From Nymphaea colorata (lineage: Eukaryota > Streptophyta > Magnoliopsida > Nymphaeales > Nymphaeaceae), in NCBI RefSeq assembly GCF_008831285.2, contig NC_045140.1:9606505-9670504 (forward strand): DNA of 64,000 nucleotides. The letters run 5' to 3'. Below the pieces are notes generated by a model, which had not been told where the DNA came from, made no database searches, and worked only from the letters and a program-made list of their open reading frames with translations. Positions within the stretch are counted from its first letter, which is position 1; every line of letters starts with the position of its first letter. Positions 47,240-59,439 of the stretch are shown in pieces. The translations under genes were made by a program, and so were the position numbers.

Positions 47240-47570
47240 ATTCGTCTTTCATATATTCCTGATACCATCAGGCTGTTCACCCTTCCATCTCGGAGTGAAC
47301 GCAGCCACCAAACAAACAGAAACCAAGTGATGAATGGAGGCACTCGATTAGCGAAGGGCACGAAAGAGGAAGCATAGGAGGACCTACCTTCAGGAAACGC
47401 TCTTGGCGTTCTGCAGAAAGGCTGCGGAGCAGAGGACGGCAGCGACCAGCACGAATACCCACAAACAAACGAACAAGGAAATGCCGGCGACCATGATGTC
47501 GGCTGCAGATTGCAAAGCAGACCCACCCAACATCTTTACCCTTCACACAGGAAGAGAGCTGAGTTCGTGC
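47240..47570 (-). CDS. Possible small membrane-protein exon, unassigned
   Basis: On the minus strand a frame reads MLGGSALQSAADIMVAGISL, then a very hydrophobic stretch (LFVCLWVFVLVAAVLCSAAF) and LQNAKSVS, ending near a donor-like GTAGGT at about 47388. It would be one transmembrane helix. A broken, partly inverted relative lies at 32840-33130, so the sequence is older than its present place. It sits inside a 1.8-kb stretch (47287-49110) absent from the other chaperonin flank. Whether it belongs to a real gene is open. Confidence 0.3.
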
Positions 47571-49109
47571 GGTGATCTTCGATCCGTGTTTGGCCCTAAA
47601 GGTGTCATGCCCTAAGGAGCTCGTGAGGTGTCATGTTGAGCAGCTTAATATTGAGATTTGTCAGAAAAAAATGGAACGAGACGAACAGCTGAAACAACAC
47701 GTCCGCCTTAAGAATTTCACAAGTACCCGCAAGGAAATTACTATTCCAAGTAACTGGTTAACGTTTTAAACTACGTTTCGAACAGCCTCTTTTGGTTACC
47801 ACCCTTAAATAAAGTTATCACTTTAAATAAAATAAAATGGCCAAAATGCTCTTCATATCCTGTTCCTAAATCAAAGCATCTTTTAGCGGATAAGTGCCTC
47901 AGGTGCTCAATGATAAAAAAACAGCACAATGACACCTTCTTTTTATGAAAAAATTCGCATGCTAAAGTTTTTTGGAACTCCTATAATTACATTACTATTA
48001 TTAGTGGTGTTGGTTGCATGAAGGGGTAGGCCTCATCTCAAATTTTTTTTTTAATTTATATATAAATTTTAAAAAATTTTACTTATTTTATAAAAAAAAA
48101 TTAAAAATAATATTTTGGTCATATACCTTGTTTGTGCATGGCTCCGTCCCTCTGTTACCACCAACGGATTCAGAACCTTATTTTATTGCAGTACAAATGA
48201 ATTGAGATTCCTTTCCAGTGCAAGACTCCAAGCGACCACAAGAAGCCCAAGCTCCCGCATTCTCCCCTAACAGCATCCAAAACAACCTAGCTTCCGTCCA
48301 ACCTGCTGCCCAACAAAGAACCCTACTGTTAGTCCTAACTTATCCCTGCCGATCGAAGCCTTCTTTCTGCGTCGTTCCAGAGATATTAGCGTCGAATTAG
48401 TTTCTCTAATCCCTCCTCTGGTTGTTTCTCTGTTTTACTCGAGAATTAGGAGAACATATGGATGGAACTACAATTTTGAGGCCCAATGTTGCGTAGGATT
48501 TTGGCCTTCTGGCTGTCCGTCTTCTGTGACAGTGATGGAGGTTTAGGTTTAGAGGATGCCTTCTTGCAAAACCAGCTGTGAGACTATTGTAGACAATGGC
48601 GATCTGACATACACAGACTCCGAAATTGCCATTGATCATCATGTTTGACGTCTGCAGTTATTTTTTTCTTTTGTGAAGCATTGGTTCGAAATCAAAGTGC
48701 TAATTCATTCTTTGATAGTGGTATGGGTAACCTTTAGTAAGCAAGGGTTCGGCATTTCAATCTGATCATTAGAAGGGAAGCCTTCCTCCCGATGGGAAAA
48801 ACAATTAGAACTCTAGCTTTGATTTTTTTTTTTTTTTTTTTTTTACTGAATGGTGTCTTTAACATTAACATTTACTACTTTTCTGAGAAAAGTGGTACCT
48901 TCATATGGAATTAAACTGTTCTTTGCTACCTACTGTTACACGGCACTGATTGTAATTATGTTAAGCTACTAAGCCACTAAAACAGGCCTTAGCATGGAAA
49001 TTCTAGCTTGTTTGTGTTGTGTGCTGATGTTTAGCGTGTTTTCGTGAAATTTTCCTTAAAATTTTAAAATGCTTGTAGTATGCATAAATATAATGTGTCC
49101 TAAACTTCC
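47571..49109. other. Stretch without recognised gene in the duplicated flank
   Basis: Holds a copy of the dispersed AT-core repeat at about 48015-48160 and a poly-T run at 48826-48844. Nothing else is identified. Confidence 0.4.
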
Positions 49110-50025
49110 CTTTTTAAGATGTACTTTTTTGTTGTAACGTCTGAAATGCCAACTCCAAACACCTTACACTTATTCATTAATTTTTCCATGAAAGTAATGG
49201 AATATATGTCATACAGATTCAAACTCGTACGTGCAACAACTGTGTTCCATATGTGGCGTATGTTCTCCTATATATGCGCAGGCCTAACCATCTGAGTGGT
49301 CTCAGGAGGAATACCAACGTGAGATTTTCAAGTCTTTGGAATAGCCGAAGTGCACTCAAAGAGCGTCTTCAATTATTGCCCTCAAAATTTGCTCGTCAAA
49401 CTATAGAACTTACCCTTTATGCTTCCTCTTCAAAATACTGAATTCATTCCGTACCACCACAATATTGTATCTGGTATGTTCCAATGCTAATTAAAATTCT
49501 TGCCAAGGGAATAATAAACTTCATAAAGTTCCAATTCAAGATACTTATTCAGGCATCTGCCTGTTTTTGGAACACCGAAAGGACAAGAAATTGATTTTTC
49601 TCAAGCATGACAGAAATGGTTCATAAACGCATGCGTGTGTGTATATGTATATGGATACACTGTGCATCCACGCACGTGGAAATTACGAAAAGGACCACTC
49701 CACCAAAGAAAATCTAAGATTTCAGAGTAATCCATAAAAATTTAAGAACATGATTCTAGGGTTAAAATAATTTGCATTGTCCTCTACCTGAAACTTTCAT
49801 TGGCTATTTCATGGGAAATGGCAGCACCAGTTTTGATGGCCTTTTTGGCATCAATCTTCTCATAGGAATCAGCTATATATCTTTGCTTTCAGCAGCAACA
49901 TACATCAGAGGTAAGAATAGAATGACCTTTGCAACAGAAGCGGCATACTCCAAAGTTCAAACAGAACCACACAACCTACAATACATGAAAAATCAACAAC
50001 CATCGTTATAAGTTACCAAAACATG

Positions 50026-50033
50026 CTCTCTCT

Positions 50034-50099
<66 letters not shown>
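50026..50099 (+). repeat. (CT)n microsatellite
   Basis: A nearly pure CT tract of more than 70 bases at the place of the shorter tract 25015-25064 in the paralogous intron. Confidence 0.97.
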
Positions 50100-50102
<3 letters not shown>

Positions 50103-51574
50103 GAATCAACACCCGTAGTCAAGATACTGCAGCTACACTCTCCTCTTATTCTCTCAAGCTGATGGCCATGGCAAAACAATATGAACAGAATAGCAACCTT
50201 TACCATTCAACGTATAGTTGCAAGTTTTCTAGCAACATCTTTTCCAAATAATGATATTCTGGTGTAGCTACTACATGATGGACAACTGTATCATTGATGG
50301 ATAAATAATCCCAGAAAACGTCCAACATCAAATCCTCAAATTGGTCTTTTGTAGCATTGTAGCCAATACCTAATGTCATCAACTGCTAGAACTGCAGCGA
50401 CAACAGTTTAGGAATGTGGGACGATTGTCAACATAACAACCGACTGCATGAAGGAAACAAGGGAGAGGCGCAAATTTTTTCATAAACCTTCTCTATAACA
50501 ACATTACCATTTATGCTTGTATTTTTTAAGATAAATTTTGTAGGATAGGCCAATGCCGTTTCGACAATATCAGAACCACTCTGCAACAACCAAAAGATGA
50601 TTGAGCACAATCTTCTTTAAGGATGCATGAAAATGAGGCTAATATCCTCCTGATCCAGTCTGCTGTCAGTCATAATTTTTGTCTGATGTCCAAGTAGAAA
50701 ATCTCTAAGACAGAAAGTGATAATCGTTATAAAGACAGAGAGATCCGTTTTTGTAAATCTGCATGTGCAAACAAAAGTGGCAGAAATTCAACCAAGCACA
50801 TCGAACTTCTTTTCGTCTAAAAGGTTTGGCTTTAGAAACAAGAATCTTGGGAGCTCTTATCCCCTTATTAAGACTTACAGTAGTTGTTGGTTCTTCTCTT
50901 CGGGTGAATGAGGGTGATGCTAGTTTGAAAAAAATAAAAGAAATCATGTTTTTTTAGTTGTGTAAAGGAAAGGAAAGGAAATCATTTAACTTGACAAGAA
51001 TACCCTTAACACTCCTTCCACTGTAATTGTAGTAGTTCTCTCTCTCTCATTTGCTTTTTCTCTCCCTTTCTTCTTTTTATCTCGACTAGCCCACAAAAAG
51101 CTCCATATGAGAGGAAAGCTTACTAAATGTTGAGGGTTGAGTAGGTCTATCGATGTCATGCAGATGTTGATTGCCTTAGATAACATTTTCCTAGTTTTTG
51201 TGGTCAATATGTATACCGCATAAAGCAGAAAATTTTAATCACGTCTTCATTCATTTAAAAATATTTATGAATTCTCTTGCGTTTAAGATTTCTTTTGTTT
51301 AAAGGATCTCATCAACAAACCATCACTGCCTTATTTTTCTCCTAATGGCAAAGACCTTCAAATGCTGATCAACTTCTTGAAAAAGATTTTTTTTTTTTGA
51401 ATTCTTCTTTGGTGAAAATTGTTTCAGACCGACAGGCTTTATAGTTTGTCCATGGCATAAGCGTGCAACAGCTGATGTATAAAACTGAATCTCATTCTGA
51501 TCAGCATTATATCTCATGTTCAAGCATCATGAGGGCTTTCAGTTTTTTCTTATTCTAACTAAATGTCAGACTCA

Positions 51575-52395
51575 AATTTAAATTCTGTTATGAAACTGCA
51601 TACTCAATTTGAACTTGATTGATAATATTTTCTTTAGATGTTGTACTACTTTCTCTAATTGCAGCAGCAACTGATTCAATCACATCTTTGATAACTCCAC
51701 TTTTTTAAAGTTCTCTTCCATTTCTAGCTCTCTCCTTTGTATGTTTTGATGATGAACTTGGAGTAAGATCAAATTCATGCACTTCACAATCATCAAAAGG
51801 TTCTAGCATTACTTAATTATGAGAAATCATCTCATCAGTATGTCGGATAGCATCTCCATAAGTTCCATTACTTGAATTTGTTGAAGACTTTCGATGCAAC
51901 CTTTCTTTTGCAGTCATAGATCCTTTTCCCATTCTTTATCTTGCCCAAATAAAGTTACTAGTTTGTCATAATTACCTGGTAAATGTGTAGATCTTTATTT
52001 CTCCACCTGTGGATTTGCCTATAATAAAATGAAAAAAAAACTCAATAATACATAGTACAAAGAATTTACACAAACATGATTCCATTAAATAGTTGACACA
52101 AAATCCATTACCTCTATTAATGCTTTCCACACTTCAAGCTCAGCAATTCACATATTTTACATTGGATCAATGAAGAATCCACTTAAGCCATTTTTGAAAA
52201 TATTATGGCACTTGCTGAAGTTACATTTCAATGTCTTCATAAGATTCTTGATGTGATCCTTTGTTAGCGACTTGCCAAGTTTGTCATTTACCTTCGCCAC
52301 AATATTATTATATGCAGTAGTTGTAAAAATGTCATTTACTCTATTACCGATCACATGTTGGAGCAATAGAGCATCGATAAGTGTTTCATCCATAA
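51575..52395 (-). pseudogene. PIF/Harbinger Myb/SANT-like protein, degenerate
   Basis: The frame 52157-52393 reads MDETLIDALLLQHVIGNR, then TTTAYNNIVAKVNDKLG and LTKDHIKNLMKTLK, which is the Myb/SANT-like DNA-binding domain of the accessory protein of PIF/Harbinger transposons and their domesticated relatives. A Ser/Thr-rich C-terminal part (SSSSKHTKERARNG) follows at about 51700-51760 after frame breaks. In this superfamily the Myb-like protein brings the transposase to the element ends and both are needed for movement. It lies just downstream of the transposase, in the same direction. Confidence 0.8.
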
Positions 52396-52879
52396 ATGAA
52401 CTCTATTGTATGTTGACATTCTTTGCCCTCATTGATCAATATTATCTAAATCGATACAAAACAAAATATTTCAAACTAAGCAAAAAAAATGATTGAACAA
52501 ATAGGGCACATATCAATAAGCAAAATTCATGTTTTTAGATTCGCATATAACCAAAAAACATATACCAGACAAGCATTAAAAAAAATGAATATATGAACAT
52601 GTCATATTCATATAGCGAGTCAGTTTGTTGGAGCTTGCAGTTGATAGTCTTCCCACATAGATGAGAATATGATCTATTGTGTAATTTTTCCAGTTTCGTG
52701 GTCTTTATCTTTATTTACTTGAGAAGAGTAATCGTCATTAGGCTGATTTAAAAGTTTCGCATCAACTTCATCAATAATTCTATACACCCATGAGATAATT
52801 ATATAAAATACAACATGATAAATGATATGTCTATTCGTCGGAGTATAACGGCTCGGTTGAACTAGTTGTAATAAAAAAT

Positions 52880-53990
52880 GTCTTTTTTAAAATGCCAAAA
52901 GATCTTTCTATGACATTGTGTATACAGCATGTCGATAATTAAACAACGCCTTTACATTATGTGGGCCTCTTTTGGAATATTCTTTTAAATGATATTTTAT
53001 ACCTCTGAAAGGAATAATAAGTCCACTCTTTAAGAGAAAGCCAACATCAACAAGACAATTACCTAAAAAATTCAAAAGAAGTGACATTGTTGAGTCAATA
53101 TTCACAACAATACTATTATATATAACTTTGAAATGATAATTTACCTTCAGGAATTCTTAATTTATCATGCTTATCAATGCAATTTTATTATTCATGAATC
53201 AGAAGCCATTCCTTTCCATCCAGCTAATATATTGGTAAACTTTATATTGAAAGAACATGCAACTAATACATTTTGAGTTGGTCGGTCTTTCCTACCATGA
53301 TATCTTGGTGCATCATTGAAAGATACTTTAACATGAATATGTGTTCCATCAATTGCACCAATACAATTCTAAATCACATATGAATATAAATGACATGTTT
53401 ACAAGATTAACAAATATAAAAACTTAAATTTTTTTACCTGAAAGTATGGATTATTGCATAAAATTTCATTTAGCACACTTGATCCATCGTATTGTTCTAT
53501 GAACTTTTCTTCTAGTGAAATTATAGATCTCAAAACTCTTTTGGAAATGCCGAGATATTGTCTCTGTAGACCGGCGAGACCAAAATTAAATTGAACAATA
53601 TTTTTAAGCATGTGATAACATCATAAAAAAGAATACAACTTGCTCTTCAACTTTGTAGTATGAGGTATTGTGTTGTCCACCATCACTTTGAAGAATGTTA
53701 CATAATTCTTCGAAAGTTGTTGTTCCCAACGTGTCATGTTATCATATTATTGTATATCTTTTTTTAGGTTATATATGATTGGATCTATAATCTTTTGTCT
53801 CTCTTCATATGATATTTGAATCGATTGGTGCACATGTGTTCTCTGTTGATGCCTTCGACAAATGAAATAATAAACAATATAACCTAAAATTAGGGTTGCA
53901 GCCTGTGCATGAGCTCTCAATTCATCTTCAAATGTCATCCATGTTGTTAGAGCTCTTTTGTTGAGATGTCTCATGTTTTCTATTGAAGAA
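52880..53990 (-). pseudogene. PIF/Harbinger transposase (DDE), degenerate
   Basis: Minus-strand segments in order: an N-terminal part with SIQISYEERQKIIDPI (53747-53974), KNIVQFNFGLAGLQRQYLG (53399-53611), NCIGAIDGTHIHVKVSF with the first catalytic Asp (about 53340-53390), CLVDVGFLLKSGLIIPFRG with the second (about 53010-53060), and NYRHAVYTMS followed in another frame by VIERSFGIL with the Glu (about 52890-52950). The triad residues survive, but stops and frameshifts break the gene. I did not find clear terminal inverted repeats or the TTA-type target duplication. Confidence 0.85.
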
Positions 53991-53999
53991 TTAAAATAA

Positions 54000-56900
54000 T
54001 ATTATACAATGACACCTACCATTGGTAGCATTACATTATTTTAAACGATTAACTAGTACTTGGTAATCAAACAAAAATGACACAAGCAAAAATTAACAAT
54101 GATAGAAAGAAAAAATAAACAAAAGAAAGTTAAAATAGCTACTTCTTAAGCATGATTTATTTAATGGGCAGTTTACTTTTTCATTTAATGGGAAATTTAA
54201 AATAGCTACATCACCTTTTATTTATATCTACTTTTATGTCATATATTATGTATTAATCCTAATTAAACTTTTTATAATGGCTACTTTCTAGGTAGGGCTC
54301 TTATACAAGAGTTACTAACAACAATATTATAGGAAACTGCACCATGCCAAGACTTGTGTTCTTGATTTAGCAGCATCAATATATATAGAAAAACAAAAGA
54401 TGACAATCAATTGAAACTATGAATAACATTTGTCCTGATATAGTCTTTTAAACTATAGATCAAACTAGGATATAGTTGAAGTAAAATTTGGCTACACTAT
54501 AGACTTGGGTAACTTTCTAAACATGAGGAACTGGCTTCAGTTTACATCCCCACAACTTGCTTATCAAAAAAAGGTCCAGCACAAGTGGACATTAACTTAA
54601 ATCCAAATTATAGTAAATGCATGCATGGGATTGCAGTTCAAGTAAAGTTGCAAAGAAAAATGAAATGAATATCAAAGGGTGATACAAACAATTAGGAATA
54701 AAAATGCAGCAATCAAGGGCAATGGAGCAGAATTAAGGTCGTATATGAATAGCCCTTGTTCATGCAGACTACTCATCTTCATAGATGAGTCATTTAGACA
54801 AACAAACATTCTTACATTAGGTAAGCTGGCAGAAAGATAGGGCAACACATGTACCTTTAAAAATATTTGCACATAGAGTCTATATTGCTTGAGCAATGAA
54901 GGTTGTATGAAGGGGGAAAATGATGACAATCACTTGTACTAATTTGATTTGCATGACTCTCAATACACAAAAGCCTGCATGAAGAGGGAAGCAATGGAGA
55001 AACATAATCAGAACCACCAATAATAAAAATAAGAAAAAAAAGCAATAGATGAATAGGAAAACAACGCAAGCCCGAGGCCAGGCAGAGGGACTGGAGATGA
55101 AGATGATGGATGTGGGACATCAGAGGGTAGGGGATTCAAGTGGCTCCTTGTAGTAGTTAGTTTCAATTGTAGTAATCGATTTCAATGGTAGAAGATTTTA
55201 ATATCCAATGTCATAGTCAGCCCATCAAAAGGTTACCCCCTGACATGGAAAGAGGGGGAGGATACCCACCGCCTTTCCTACATAATGGGCTTGCCGATGG
55301 ATGCTACCCTTGTGCCGGAAGCCCAATCTTCAGTTCAAACATTCACCATATGACCATTCGACCAAGAGAGAGAGGGAGAGTAATGTCATACATGTCCTTG
55401 CAATGGAGGAGAAGCTCTTGAAAGACGTTGCTACGAAGGCGAATTTGCTCTTCGTTGCTGCATAATTGAAGCCTAGAAGTCGGTTGTGCATAGGGAGGAG
55501 GAAGGAGTTGCGATTTTTCATGCACGGGTGGTCGTGACAAGGGCAAATGTGAAAGCTCAGTGGGGTGAAGGATTGATGCCAACAAAGGATTCTAGAAGAT
55601 GGATGGTGTGCCAAATCCAGGATTCAAGGAGCTCAAAACTTGTTTTAGGTAGGTCTTCATGATTTCTTGTTTGATATATCATAGATTAGACCATTTTTCT
55701 TGATTTTCAGCCATAGAGCTTTAGAATTTCAGTTTTTGCAGCAAATGAATATTTGTTCTTAGTTATTTTTCTATTAAATCAATGTTTGGATTTTCTAGAT
55801 CGTGTATGCATGGGGTATTTTAGTGATTCATATGCATTTTTCAGCAAAGGGGTCAAGTTACTTAGAACTATACATTGTAGTTGTTGTTTTTCCATCATGC
55901 ACTGCCCATTTTTTGTGTTTTCCAATAGACTTTAGTTTTTAGCTATTTTCTGTTGCAGTAGATATAAAACATGTATGTATACTTTGTTTTGTTAAGAATT
56001 AGTGAGTCTCTATCTACAAAGTGGTTGTTAGACATAGGAGTTGTTTTTTGGAGTCACTGATAGCCTCTTTAGCTAGGTGGAGCTTGTTGGTCAAGGATAG
56101 CAGCTCTTGTGATATAGTTTCTTTTAATTTCGAATTCTCAAACATGAATTTAGTGTCTCTTAGCATGTCTTAGGTACAAACTATAGCTATAGAATTGTTC
56201 AACCAGTTAAAGTCGATAGAATTTAGGTGTTAATGGCATTTACTTTATGTTAAATAGTTGTTCACTAGTCACTTTTATAAGATTCTAATTAGTATAGAAT
56301 TAATTTCTAATAGTTTACTGTTATGTTTACTTCAAGCTTTTGTCTTTTGTAATTGTATGAATTAGTTATCTTGCATTTTGATTCATTTTTAGATGTATCG
56401 TAGTTAGATGTAAGGATGTATGCTCAATTTAATTGTGTGTGTTATTACTTACTGCATTTTCTAAATTTAGATTAGTGTGTATGTATATCAGTTTGTTGCT
56501 TATTGTACTTTGACTGCAATTTCTATTGTAGAATGGTAGGTTAAAAAGCTATCTTTCAATTATGTTAGTTTTAGATGGCAATATAGTTGTTAATTATTAT
56601 TTGTAGCTAGTCTAATACCTTGAATTATTGTGTTTTGTATTTTATGGACTAAGTATTGTGCATGTGTATTTTATCATGTTTCTTATAATATTTTACTTCA
56701 ATTTCTGTTATAGGTCCATAAATTAGATAATTATTTGTTATTTAGATTAGTTTTTAAGCAAAAAGTTAGTTGTAAATCATTAGAAATGCTCAATTTTGGC
56801 TTGTAGACTATTCCTTACTGCAAGTTCAGATTCACAGTATAATCTCCTTCATTGTTCATTAAGACTAAGGTAGTTTTTGTTGTCGTTTCATAGTTGATAT

Positions 56901-58360
56901 AATTAACTTACTAAATTTGCTGATTTGTACAGTAGTCTCATGTTAAAGTTAGTATTTATATTTGTTTCAATTATGTAGTTGTATTTTAGTTAAGGTAGCC
57001 ATTTAGATTTGGACATTTTTCTATTTACAGTGGTCTAGAGGTCTGTAGGTTAGTAGGGTCTTAATTTGCAACCGTTAGTTGTGGCATTTATTTTAAAATT
57101 GTATTTTATAGTTGTAGTAGATAGCTATCTTGCCTTTAAAATCGTTTTTAGGTGCATATATGTTAGTAGCAAGTTGTAGTTAATTTAAAGATGTGGATTG
57201 TTTTTCATTATTTTCTACGTTCTACAAAGAGAAAGTCCTTAATTTTGTGTTATGTGTTGATTTTGACTGTATTTTATGTAGTTTATAATGTAGTTTAGTA
57301 GGAAAAATAGTTATATTTGTGAAAAAATAGTTTTAAATGAAAATTAGTTGTTAATTAGTAGATACACCTAGTATTTGTGAAAAAATAGTTTTAAATGAAA
57401 ATTAGTTGTTAATTAGTAGATACACCTAGTTTTTATCTAGAAAGAGAAATTGCGTGTTTGCTTAAATGTCTGTTATTTTGGTGCATTTCTCGGTCTAGTT
57501 TGGTAGTTTAGAAGTGTGCTTTGAAATTCTAGTTCATAGTCTTTAGTTGTTAGCTTTAAGATTATTTTTGTATTCTAGCAAACTATGTTAGAGGGTTGCA
57601 CAATTTTGAGTTTACTTATAAAATGCTATCGAACTATTCTAGACTTGGGTTAGCCAGCATTACCTATGTCTAACGCTTTTGACATAAAAGACATTAAAAG
57701 CCAGTTGTATTTTGCGTTAACAACCGGTTAGCACACACTTACATGCATATACATGAGATGTCTTATTTTTATGTTTTGGTAGTCTTGTATTGCTGTCATT
57801 TTGTGTTCTAACTTATTATACAGTTGAATATTATTTCTTGCATCCTACAACTATGTCAAAAGGAACGCAAGACACATCAAGAAGGATGAAGAACTGTCCT
57901 TGTTAGAGATTGGAGGCGCCATTGAAGATCTTCAAGAGAGCCACCATTTTTTTAGATTTTTTATTTTAATTTCTTGTATTAGAATTTTCTGGTATTTTAT
58001 GGACATTTGTGTGCTAGTTGGAACGAGTCCATGCAATGGCATTGAGCATTGAATTATCTTGTGGACTTTTAATTTTGTATAATATAAGTACTTCAATTGG
58101 GTAATTTTGTACTTGTTCTATCTTGATGATTCTTAAATTTGGCATGTCTTAAGTATACAAGTCATGGTATTTAATTGTTGTCCCCAAAGTTCTACTCAAA
58201 CTCACCACTTATGAAATCAAGTAAAAGTATAATTGGTGCATAGTTTCACTTTGTATTCCAACAGGTTGTTTAATTTTACATATGTGAACATGGATTAAAT
58301 TTTACTGTAAAATTTCATGCATATCCACAATTGCACCACTTCCCATTCTGTTCAAGGGCA
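54000..58360. other. Gene-less region with T/G-rich plus strand
   Basis: No protein gene is recognised. From about 55640 to 57850 the plus strand is strikingly rich in T and G and poor in C, with words such as TAGTTGT recurring. A donor-like GTAGGT follows TTGTTTTAG at about 55646. A less T-rich part resumes near 57850. This could be a long intron of a non-coding transcript, but splice and promoter evidence is weak. Confidence 0.35.
57314..57429 (+). repeat. Perfect tandem duplication of 58 bp
   Basis: Units 57314-57371 and 57372-57429 are identical, starting TATTTGTGAAAAAATAG and ending GATACACCTAG. Confidence 0.97.
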
Positions 58361-58368
58361 GTTGTAGC

Positions 58369-58724
58369 TAAGCCTGGGAACCAGGCCGGGCAGCCGCCGG
58401 GTACCGGTACCTGGCCTGACTCGGGCCCGGGCCCGAAAAAATGAGACTCGGGCTGGCCTGACTCGTTATCGGGCCGGCCTGGGTGGGCCTGATAAGCCTG
58501 GTTCAGGCCCAATAATGAATTTTTTAAATTTTTTGTTAATTTTTATATATATTAATAATATTTTATTACAATTAATTATTTTTATGTATTATTTTATATT
58601 AAAAATATTTTTTTAATGTAATCAGGCCAACCCTGGGCCGGGCTCAGGCTTTTCGAGTCGGGCTGAGCCCGGGCCCAAGTTTTAGATGTCGGGCCGGGTC
58701 AGGCTGGCCCGATGCCTAGGCTTA
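58369..58724. mobile_element. 356-bp non-autonomous hAT-type element (MITE)
   Basis: It begins TAAGCCTGGG and ends CCTAGGCTTA, a 10-bp inverted repeat with one mismatch, and is flanked by the 8-bp duplication GTTGTAGC (58361-58368 and 58725-58732). Long GC-rich arms of GGGCCCGG/CGGGCC words enclose an AT-rich centre (about 58510-58620). No coding capacity. It is the best preserved member of the family also seen at about 4105, 8445 and 38650. Confidence 0.9.
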
Positions 58725-59170
58725 GTTGTAGCTTCTCTCTAAACCTCGGGATGGAACTCTTGGAAGAAACCTTTCTTTTTTGGGGTAGGACCAGCAAAGA
58801 CCTACAATATTTTCAAAAGAGATAACTAAAAAAAGTTGAATGCTCAAAAACCTACAATATTTTCTATTGTTTCTTCAAAATCTGTTGCAAGTTTCTTCCC
58901 AAAACCCAAAAATAGGACCTTCGGAAGAGACTCTCCTTCCCTTTGAAGCTTAATAGAGGGACAAAGAGAGGAAGGATGAGAAAAAAAATACCCTAGCATA
59001 GAGCCAAGTGTACCTATGTGAGACAACCAAAAAACTTATGATTAAGGAAATAGAGAGTGTGAGACAACCAAGAGAGAAGCATACCTATACAAGAGCCCTC
59101 TCCAATACCTATGTGAGAATCCCTTCCACTAGAGAAACCTACTTGCAGAAAAGAGAAAGAAGGAGGGAAC

Positions 59171-59435
59171 TGTCAAACCAGAGCACCTGTGAGGAATTGC
59201 ATAATTCTGTAGAAGACAAGGGGTAGATGCTCAATCGAGTAACAAAGTTAAGAGAAAACTTTCAATTTTATTCTTATTCACCTTTTGTTTTTTTTCCTTA
59301 CATCAAGCTATTTATACACAAATGACACAATTTTGTTACATTACATCAATATGATTCGTTAGGAGGGTGAGTTGTTACTCTTGTTGTAACAGACTTTAAA
59401 CACAACTAGAGTTCTAACTATATCACACTCTAACA
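59171..59435 (-). repeat. 3' LTR of the copia element
   Basis: 265 bp, TG..CA ends. It lacks the 44-bp internal duplication found in the other LTR. Confidence 0.92.
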
Positions 59436-59439
59436 CTCC

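Larger units (their letters stand above)
46990..50905 (-). pseudogene. Degenerate chaperonin-60 beta copy, 3' part
   Basis: Counterparts of the last three exons of the 24.8-31.3 kb gene are present with their introns. Exon 11 (50580-50488) is open and reads SGSDIVETALAYP with intact splice sites. Exon 12 (about 50394-50297) has lost a base at the acceptor and carries small insertions. Exon 13 (about 49976-49780) is frameshifted and has stops. The downstream flank also matches (46990-47285 with 23735-23985, and 49110-49780 with 24009-24766). Introns are kept, so this is a DNA duplication and not a processed copy. The match is lost at about 50905, just before where exon 10 would lie, and resumes at 63855 with intron 7 sequence. 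Confidence 0.88.

Noticed and set aside
47173-47526. 117-codon minus-strand frame with alternative readings
   Set aside because: Several frames are open across this GC-rich part; only the membrane-helix frame is echoed elsewhere, so I kept that one at low confidence.
55330-55614. 94-codon minus-strand frame and a short plus frame beginning MEEKLLKD
   Set aside because: Neither has a known motif or a relative in the window; possible first exon of a non-coding transcript only.
57314-57429. CRISPR-like direct repeat
   Set aside because: Two contiguous identical units with no spacers, in a plant nuclear genome; a simple tandem duplication.
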